Positions 59,572-64,000 of a DNA stretch of 64,000 nucleotides are shown piece after piece. The stretch covers positions 1 to 64,000 of the forward strand of contig CAZVHB010000003.1 in assembly GCA_964626965.1 (NCBI GenBank). Reading direction: 5' to 3'. The position numbers were made by a program, and so were the translations under genes. Source of the DNA: CAZEPT01 sp964626965. Lineage in GTDB: Bacteria > Patescibacteriota > Minisyncoccia > Phycocordibacterales > UBA9973. The stretch's first letter is position 1, and each line of letters begins with the position of its first letter. The notes beneath the pieces were generated by a model. That model ran no database searches. It was not told where the DNA came from and worked only from the letters and a program-made list of their open reading frames with translations.

Positions 59572-59625
59572 CCATCTCCACAATTATAAAAACCTCTTAC
59601 GAGGTTTTTATAATTGTGGAGATGG
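59572..59625. repeat. 25-bp perfect inverted repeat joined to the tmRNA 3' end
   Basis: CCATCTCCACAATTATAAAA is the outer part of the left arm (59572-59596); its exact complement at 59601-59625 includes the 3' acceptor strand of the tmRNA. The loop is TTAC. On the minus strand it is a terminator hairpin whose stem includes the last bases of mature tmRNA. Confidence 0.85.
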
Positions 59626-60005
59626 CGGGTTTCGAGCCCGCGTCTAGAAAAGCTCGCACTATAGGTCTACGTGTGTAGAGTATTTTTTGATTTAACTGTC
59701 TATATTCTAAAATAATCAAAATACATAGAGAGCGAGACGAGATTATTTTAAGTAGTCAGACTCATCACCTCTGACTACCGAGTGAAAGTGTATAAGACCC
59801 AATCTCTTCCCTTTCAACCTAAAAGAGGTGAGTCAACGCTCGGCTTATATACTAAGCAAGAGCGAAAGCAAAGTTCATCTCACTTGCGTAAGGTGACTCT
59901 ACTGAACCATTTGCGTTTGCATTTGGGTTTTGCATACAGATTACGAGTACATGCTTCTCGACACGCGTATAGTGTTTGCCAATCTGGCGAAACAAATACA
60001 TCCCC
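59617..60005 (-). ncRNA. ssrA: Transfer-messenger RNA (tmRNA)
   Basis: tmRNA with SmpB rescues stalled ribosomes. Ends: 5' GGGGATG (to 60005) pairs with 3' CATCTCC (59618-59624) plus discriminator A; the T arm is GCGGG-CTCGAAA-CCCGC. Core words GTGTCGAGAAGC and ACTCGTAA match other tmRNAs. The tag frame runs through ...GCA AAC GCA AAT GGT..., and ends in N-F-A-F-A-L-A and TAG, giving a long tag of about 22 residues if the first GCA is the resume codon. CCA is not encoded. The T loop starts with C, not T. Confidence 0.93.
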
Positions 60006-60130
60006 ATATTTTGTTCTTAATGTGCTCCATACAAAAGACGTACATGTCAGTATACCATTACACATCAAAAGTAAGAAATCAAAAATTTGCATTATTTTTT
60101 TATTTATTGTAAAATAAACAAAAAAATATT

Positions 60131-60517
60131 ATGCTACAGAGTAAATTAACTATTGAAGAAATTCTCAATCGTTCTTTCATTAACACTGAAAACAGTATTA
60201 GGTCATGGAGAAAAGAAACCGGGCGTTGGTTGTCGTATGGCTCTAAATCTGTAAAAACAAATTTAGACACACTGATGTCTATTTTTACTAACGATATCCA
60301 ATGTTTTGCTGATTTAGATCCCAATGATGATGTCATCGCCAGAAAATTGGCGTTTAAAAAAACTGAGTCACTTTTTAATGCATGGCGGATCGATTTAGAT
60401 AGCCAGGATTGGTGGTGCTCAACACTCCGTACTCGATTAGATCAAATCCAAATATCTTTGTCTCAAGACAAAAATGCTTTCTCCAAACTCTCTCAAAAGG
60501 CAACGACAGTTACCTAA
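60131..60517 (+). CDS. Unknown small soluble protein
   Basis: Not recognised. The 128 residues (MLQSKLTIEEILNRSFINTE) have no signal or membrane helix and look alpha-helical with several Trp (SWRKETGRWLSYG, FNAWRIDLDSQDWWCS). Basic and acidic stretches alternate. It is on the opposite strand to ssrA and convergent with smpB. A terminator follows within 10 nt. Confidence 0.5.
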   Translation: MLQSKLTIEEILNRSFINTENSIRSWRKETGRWLSYGSKSVKTNLDTLMSIFTNDIQCFADLDPNDDVIARKLAFKKTESLFNAWRIDLDSQDWWCSTLRTRLDQIQISLSQDKNAFSKLSQKATTVT

Positions 60518-60525
60518 TCTATTAC

Positions 60526-60562
60526 AAAAATACTAACACTCTGAAAAGATGCTAGTATTTTT
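60526..60562. terminator. Terminator between the unknown gene and smpB
   Basis: AAAAATACTA pairs with TAGTATTTTT around a 17-nt loop and is followed by more Ts on the plus side. It ends 3 nt before the smpB 3' end on the other strand, so it may serve both. Confidence 0.75.
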
Positions 60563-60564
60563 TT

Positions 60565-61008
60565 CTATCTCACCTTATAGTCTCTTGCAATACTTCTATC
60601 TGTATCTCGTTTCTTAAGCGTCTCTCGTTTGTCATGAGATTTTTTTCCACGACAGAGCGCTATTTTTACTTTGATCAGATTTTTCTCACCGTACACGACG
60701 AGCGGAATAATCGTATTCCCTTTTAGTTCCCCGTCTTTCTCAAGAATACCAATCTGTTTTTTATGCAACAGAAGTTTTCGTGTTGCGAGTGGGTCATACC
60801 CGAGTGGTGTGTTTCCGACTTGATACGGGTCAATCTTCATACCCACAATGTACACCTCTCCTCCACGGATGAGACACCGTGAACCGACAATAGAAGCTCT
60901 CCCATTTTTGACAGATTTTACCTCAAAACCCAAAAGCTTGATCCCCGCTTCATAGGTATCAAGTATTTCATAGTCGAATCGTGCTTTACTGTTCTCTGCG
61001 TACGTCAT
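60565..61008 (-). CDS. smpB: SsrA-binding protein SmpB
   Basis: SmpB binds tmRNA and delivers it to stalled ribosomes. From the ATG at 61006-61008 (MTYAENSKARFDYEIL) the product has 147 residues with LGFEVKSVKNGRASIVGSRC, REVYI-type GGEVYIVGMKIDPYQVG, LLHKKQIGILEKDGEL, and the basic tail KKSHDKRETLKKRDTDRSIA. A TATAAT lies 7 nt before this ATG; the open frame further upstream is ignored. ssrA is 560 nt away on the same strand. Confidence 0.96.
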   Translation of the reverse strand: MTYAENSKARFDYEILDTYEAGIKLLGFEVKSVKNGRASIVGSRCLIRGGEVYIVGMKIDPYQVGNTPLGYDPLATRKLLLHKKQIGILEKDGELKGNTIIPLVVYGEKNLIKVKIALCRGKKSHDKRETLKKRDTDRSIARDYKVR

Positions 61009-61045
61009 TATGTCTATTATACAGAAATTATTGTAAAATGGATGA
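61009..61045. promoter_or_regulatory. Divergent -10 boxes of smpB and the phosphohexomutase gene
   Basis: TATAAT on the minus strand (61016-61021) is 7 nt from the smpB ATG, and TAAAAT on the plus strand (61034-61039) is 6 nt from the ATG at 61046. Both fit start-at-ATG transcription and share one 37-bp region. Confidence 0.55.
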
Positions 61046-62389
61046 ATGCAAGAAAATACACCATCTATCAAATTTACCATCTCAGGACTCCGCGGAGTCT
61101 GGGGAGAAAATTTAAATGAAACAGTCGCTCGTGAATATATCAGTGCATTTGCAGTCTTTCTTCAAAAACACGGCGCGAAAAAAATCCTTATCGGTAACGA
61201 CGCCCGAAAATCTGGTCCTATTATAAAAAGTATTGCGATTGAAATTCTCACGAACGCTGGTTTTGATATTATCGACACAGGTCTCACTCCAACACCAACG
61301 GTACTCTTTCTCGTGCGGACACTCGGTCTCGATGGAGCGATCATGCTCACTGCATCACACAACCCACCAGAATATAACGGAATCAAATTTATCACAAACA
61401 AAGCACTCTTCACGAGTGCACAAGAAGTTGCGGAGATACAAAGCTACCTCGGACAACAATATAATTCAGGACAAACAGGAACAGTCTATGTCGATGACAC
61501 ACTCACACAAAAACACATCGATCATATTCTTAGTCACGTTGATGTCGAACTTATCAAAAGTAAAAAGTTCACTGTCGTTCTCGATGCTATCAATAGTGTC
61601 GGATCTTTTATGGGACCACGACTTCTCGAAGCACTCGGCTGTGCTGTCACAACACTAAACGCTATTCCTGATGGAAATTTTGCTCACACACCCGAACCAC
61701 TCGCAGAAAACCTGACAGGACTCGGTGAAAAAGTGCGCGAGACAAAAGCCGATATCGGCTTTGCACTTGACCCAGATGGTGACCGTCTCGTTGTTTGTGA
61801 TGAAACAGGAACCGTAGTCTTTGAAGAATACACCCTCTCACTTGCAATCAATGCAGTGCTGAAAAAAACTCCGGGTGATATCGTTACAAACCTCTCAACA
61901 ACAAACACCAACAAAGACCTCGTCGAAAAAGTTGGTTTCAAAAACTACCGCACTAAAGTCGGCGAAGCGAATGTTGTAGAAGGGATCACAAAACACAACG
62001 CGGTTATCGGTGGTGAAGGTGGAGGTGGAGTTATTTATCCAAAAGTAAATCTCGCTCGTGATGGTTTTGTTGGCATAGCGCTCATCCTCGAATCACTCGC
62101 ACTTGAAAACAAAAATGTTTCTCAGATTATTGATGGTTTTTCAAAATATATTTTCATCAAAGAAAAAATGCCGTTTTCTGGTGACCTGAGTGTGGCAATA
62201 CAAAAAGTAATCGCGCTCTTCCCTGAAGGTATTGCCGACATACAAGACGGACTTCGTATCGACTTTGCTGACAATTCATGGATTCAGCTTCGCGCATCAA
62301 ACACCGAGCCAATCATTCGTATTTATGCAGAAGGAAAAAATAGAGAGAGTATTGTAGAGAAAGTAGAGCTTATGAAGAAAAATTTATAA
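61046..62389 (+). CDS. Phosphoglucosamine/phosphomanno-mutase family protein
   Basis: An alpha-D-phosphohexomutase that moves phosphate between sugar positions 1 and 6, feeding cell-wall or glycan precursors. The 447 residues have the catalytic serine loop MLTASHNPPEYNGIK near residue 99, the metal loop DPDGDRL near residue 239, the sugar loop GGEGGGGVIYP near residue 320, and the phosphate loop RASNTEPIIRIYAEG near residue 415. It is close to GlmM but GlmM and ManB cannot be separated here. Confidence 0.9.
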   Translation: MQENTPSIKFTISGLRGVWGENLNETVAREYISAFAVFLQKHGAKKILIGNDARKSGPIIKSIAIEILTNAGFDIIDTGLTPTPTVLFLVRTLGLDGAIMLTASHNPPEYNGIKFITNKALFTSAQEVAEIQSYLGQQYNSGQTGTVYVDDTLTQKHIDHILSHVDVELIKSKKFTVVLDAINSVGSFMGPRLLEALGCAVTTLNAIPDGNFAHTPEPLAENLTGLGEKVRETKADIGFALDPDGDRLVVCDETGTVVFEEYTLSLAINAVLKKTPGDIVTNLSTTNTNKDLVEKVGFKNYRTKVGEANVVEGITKHNAVIGGEGGGGVIYPKVNLARDGFVGIALILESLALENKNVSQIIDGFSKYIFIKEKMPFSGDLSVAIQKVIALFPEGIADIQDGLRIDFADNSWIQLRASNTEPIIRIYAEGKNRESIVEKVELMKKNL

Positions 62390-62392
62390 ATT

Positions 62393-62422
62393 AAAAAAAA
62401 CGTTTAATTAAAAACGCTTTTT
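62393..62422. terminator. AT-rich terminator after the phosphohexomutase
   Basis: AAAAAAA and CGTTT pair with AAACG and CTTTTTT around a short loop, with a T-run on the plus strand. It overlaps the short gap before the minus-strand gene 62445-62807. Confidence 0.55.
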
Positions 62423-62444
62423 TGTATCGTATTTCTACCTTGAT

Positions 62445-62807
62445 TTAGGAAAGTGATAGTGTTACTGTTTCACAGTAATTAATCCACTCTGACGGCGCTT
62501 GTTTTGCGTATCCGATTTCTGTTGGATATGGAGACGGAGGTAAATCACGATCTTCAATGATTGCCTCAATCAATGAAACCCAGGCGATAAAGAGCTCGTA
62601 ACATAGTGCTTCACTGTGACCTCTGTGAGCAAAAGTTTGTAGTTCTTGCGAAATGTGAGGGAGTGTATCAGTAGGACTTCTTTTTTGTAGTTCCTGTCTT
62701 GCCAAAGAACGTGACATCTTGATGGACAAACTATGCACATCATACAAGATGTCATTTTGATAACGCGCAATGAGGTCGGCGATAGGGGTAAGTTCGGTGA
62801 TTTCCAT
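62445..62807 (-). CDS. Unknown small soluble protein
   Basis: Not recognised. The 120 residues (MEITELTPIADLIARYQNDI) look helical, with no signal or membrane helix, and contain ARQELQKRSPTDTLPHISQEL and FIAWVSLIEAIIEDRDLPPSP. It lies alone between the phosphohexomutase and truB. Confidence 0.5.
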   Translation of the reverse strand: MEITELTPIADLIARYQNDILYDVHSLSIKMSRSLARQELQKRSPTDTLPHISQELQTFAHRGHSEALCYELFIAWVSLIEAIIEDRDLPPSPYPTEIGYAKQAPSEWINYCETVTLSLS

Positions 62808-62885
62808 ATTTTATTTTTTAGATGGTGAAGAAATTTATACCTACTTTACTTTTCTTAAGAGCTTTTGTCAATCACTCGTTTTTAC

Positions 62886-63620
62886 CTAATCTCCTACTTT
62901 TGTCCTCTTGATTGAAAATGTTGTCATTGGCACTCCGAGTCTTATACCAATATCTGACACAAGCTGACGAACATAGGTTCCACTTCCGCATTCGACAACA
63001 CAAGAAATAAGTTGAAATTCATCTTGTGAAGATTGCAATAAAATATCTTTCCATTTCATAAGTATTTCTTCTTGCCTGAAATCCCCTACTACTTTTGAAA
63101 TACGCTCAATAATTTGTTTTTCTAATTCATCTTTTTTAAGTATCACCGCACTAGTACACTGAAGTGTATATATCTCAACCTGATGAGTTGGGCTTTCAAT
63201 AACAGTTCCCTCTCGCGCATACGTGTGAAGCTGTTTTCCATCAACTGTTTTTGAAGAATACACTGGATAGGATTGTTCTTGTTTACCAATGAAAGAATCT
63301 AAAACATTTTTTAAATTTCCTGGATTCCGGATTAAATCCGGAATGACAACAGGGTTACCTTTTGTAACTAACCCAAGCAAATCATACGTATCTGTTTCAA
63401 AACCAACCAAGATTTCAAACTCATACGTTTTATCAAGCCCGGTGTATTTTTCTTTTTCTTTACATGCTTCACCTTCAAGGATGATCATAAGTCCTTCCGC
63501 CATCGGGTCAAGCCTACCAGCATAGGTCATTGGAATAGTGTTTTCAATTCCCTTCTCCAAACGAACCCGCTCAAGACACATGAGCGGTGTTTCTCCTAAA
63601 TTTTTATAAACGATATGCAT
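62886..63620 (-). CDS. truB: tRNA pseudouridine-55 synthase TruB with an inserted palindromic repeat
   Basis: TruB makes pseudouridine 55 in the tRNA T loop. From the ATG at 63618-63620 (MHIVYKNLGETPLMCLERVR) the product has 244 residues with the catalytic AGRLDPMAEGLM near residue 34 and PVYSSKTVDGKQLHTYAREG. Between GLVTKG and NLKNVLDSF lies NPVVIPDLIRNPG, encoded by the palindrome at 63324-63344. The longer frame to 63716 is not the family start. The C-terminal PUA domain is absent or short. Confidence 0.93.
   Translation of the reverse strand: MHIVYKNLGETPLMCLERVRLEKGIENTIPMTYAGRLDPMAEGLMIILEGEACKEKEKYTGLDKTYEFEILVGFETDTYDLLGLVTKGNPVVIPDLIRNPGNLKNVLDSFIGKQEQSYPVYSSKTVDGKQLHTYAREGTVIESPTHQVEIYTLQCTSAVILKKDELEKQIIERISKVVGDFRQEEILMKWKDILLQSSQDEFQLISCVVECGSGTYVRQLVSDIGIRLGVPMTTFSIKRTKVGD
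63324..63344. repeat. Palindrome ATTCCGGATT-A-AATCCGGAAT inside truB
   Basis: A 21-bp perfect palindrome within the truB coding region, read in frame as V-I-P-D-L-I-R-N-P-G. The same peptide word is found in many bacterial genomes where such repeats are translated. No other copy was seen in this window. Confidence 0.8.
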
Positions 63621-63677
63621 ACGCGCCAAGTATACTATACTATCTTTATTTTTCGACACTCTACCCTTTGACCACAA

Positions 63678-63692
63678 GCGGGCGAAGCCCGC
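63678..63692. other. Small GC hairpin between truB and infC
   Basis: GCGGGC-GAA-GCCCGC. It lies in the divergent truB/infC intergenic region, next to the large hairpin at 63710-63794. Confidence 0.6.
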
Positions 63693-63709
63693 ACACCCCT
63701 CCCCCTCAA

Positions 63710-63794
63710 GCGACACAAAAATACGCTTATTATGTTGTCTGGCCTCGTCTCGAGGAGAACCGAGGACAACATAATGAGCATATTTTTGTGTCGC
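63710..63794. other. Large 30-bp-arm hairpin upstream of infC
   Basis: Arms 63710-63739 and 63765-63794 pair with one mismatch and one G-U: GCGACACAAAAATA at one end meets TATTTTTGTGTCGC at the other. The loop has CCTCG/CGAGG as an inner stem. A T-run and then TTGACA follow. It differs in core sequence from the 17-23 bp hairpin family. Confidence 0.75.
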
Positions 63795-63803
63795 GATCTT
63801 TTT

Positions 63804-63832
63804 TTGACATTTTCCCAGAAAAAAGCTATGAT
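63804..63832 (+). promoter_or_regulatory. Promoter of infC
   Basis: TTGACA (63804-63809), a 17-nt spacer and TATGAT (63827-63832). The transcript would begin near 63839, after the ATG at 63828-63830, so that ATG would not be the start codon if this promoter is used. Confidence 0.7.
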
Positions 63833-64000
63833 AGGTCTATTCGTAACTCGTTCGATCTACTTAAAGAATGCCGTTACAAATTCACAATTTTTGAAAGAAA
63901 GAATCAACCAACAAATACGCGCCAAAGAAGTGCGTGTCATAGGACCGGATGGTGAGAATATTGGAGTTTTTCCAATAGAAGAAGCATTAAAACAAGCAGA
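63828..64000 (+). CDS. infC: Translation initiation factor IF-3, N-terminal part (runs off the window)
   Basis: IF-3 prevents early subunit joining and checks the initiator codon. The frame encodes INQQIRAKEVRVIGPDGENI from 63903, the standard IF-3 N-terminus, followed by GVFPIEEALKQA. An in-frame ATG at 63828 would add 25 residues but overlaps the -10 box. The next candidates are non-ATG codons, for example TTG at 63891-63893. A short ORF ATG at 63868 (MPLQIHNF) ends in TGA overlapping that TTG. Non-AUG starts are known for infC in other bacteria. Confidence 0.85.
   Translation, partial: MIGLFVTRSIYLKNAVTNSQFLKERINQQIRAKEVRVIGPDGENIGVFPIEEALKQA

Noticed and set aside
59782..60117. Open frames on both strands within ssrA
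   Set aside because: They overlap a well-supported tmRNA and have no protein-like features.
63289..63525. Plus-strand frame with the word GFRIKSGMT
   Set aside because: It is the reverse reading of the palindromic repeat inside truB, a known source of false proteins.
1..64000. CRISPR array, transposase or restriction system
   Set aside because: No regularly spaced repeat-spacer pattern, no cas-like, transposase, integrase or restriction gene was seen.

Overview
The window looks like a piece of a Candidate Phyla Radiation (Patescibacteria, probably Parcubacteria-like) chromosome. It is AT-rich with compact genes. The ribosomal cluster runs S14-S8-L6-L18-S5-L15-SecY with no L30 gene between S5 and L15, as is typical of CPR bacteria. 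Many genes are small membrane or single-anchor proteins of unknown function. TGA acts as a stop codon (for example the gene ending at 15196), so recoding to glycine is not supported. A 10-N assembly gap lies at 9400-9409. The exact phylum is inferred from gene content, not measured.

Layout. 1-1287 (minus): start of fusA, then rpsG and rpsL (str operon). 1600-4878 (minus): two unknown membrane proteins, then map, a UMP-kinase-like gene and adk. 4954-9047 (minus): secY and the ribosomal proteins listed above. 9615-10250: an anchored Cys-repeat protein. 10366-18825 (plus) and 18827-27592 (minus): a surface-glycan cluster with an initiating sugar transferase, an ABC exporter (Wzm/Wzt), seven glycosyltransferase-type genes, GDP-fucose synthesis (gmd, fcl), two fucosyltransferase-family genes (one of the seven and one fused to a DUF3431-like domain), an epimerase, and two O-antigen-ligase-like membrane proteins. 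27825-29816: a large secreted protein with a peptidoglycan-binding domain, a plausible S-layer protein and glycan acceptor. 30392-31297: a winged-helix protein embedded in an array of a 12-bp motif. 31734-35360 (plus): ftsK, a small Ig-like protein, recA. 35500-40443 (minus): type IV pilus genes pilM-pilN-pilO-(anchored FN3 protein)-pilB. 40502-42408 (plus): comF and a cyanophycin-synthetase-like ATP-grasp gene. 42454-48815: an MscS-related membrane protein, a winged-helix protein, rplL/rplJ with an L10 leader, a nucleotide-kinase-like gene, a Gmad2-like protein, a metallophosphoesterase and an RlmI-like methyltransferase. 49012-53708: an accessory patch with a Bacteroidota-type secreted protein, a second secreted protein, and two YVTN beta-propeller proteins, one fused to a type IV pilin N-terminus. 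53899-57518: nrdB and nrdA. 57901-64000: a LOG-family gene, a candidate ncRNA, two unknown genes flanking ssrA (tmRNA), smpB, a phosphohexomutase, an unknown gene, truB and the start of infC.

How the parts work together. The pilus genes, ComF and RecA together fit DNA uptake and recombination. The glycan cluster, the ligases and the Ser/Thr-rich surface protein fit a glycosylated cell surface. ssrA and smpB form a trans-translation pair.

The non-coding content is unusually rich. It includes a family of 17-23 bp nearly perfect hairpins with 2-4 nt loops at gene ends, a repeated double hairpin, two about 135-bp structured elements whose stems covary, a -10-like hexamer exactly 6-7 nt before the ATG of many genes (suggesting leaderless mRNAs), an array of nine TGTCCTWTAGAA sites, a duplicated rplL tail, and a 25-bp inverted copy of the tmRNA 3' end.
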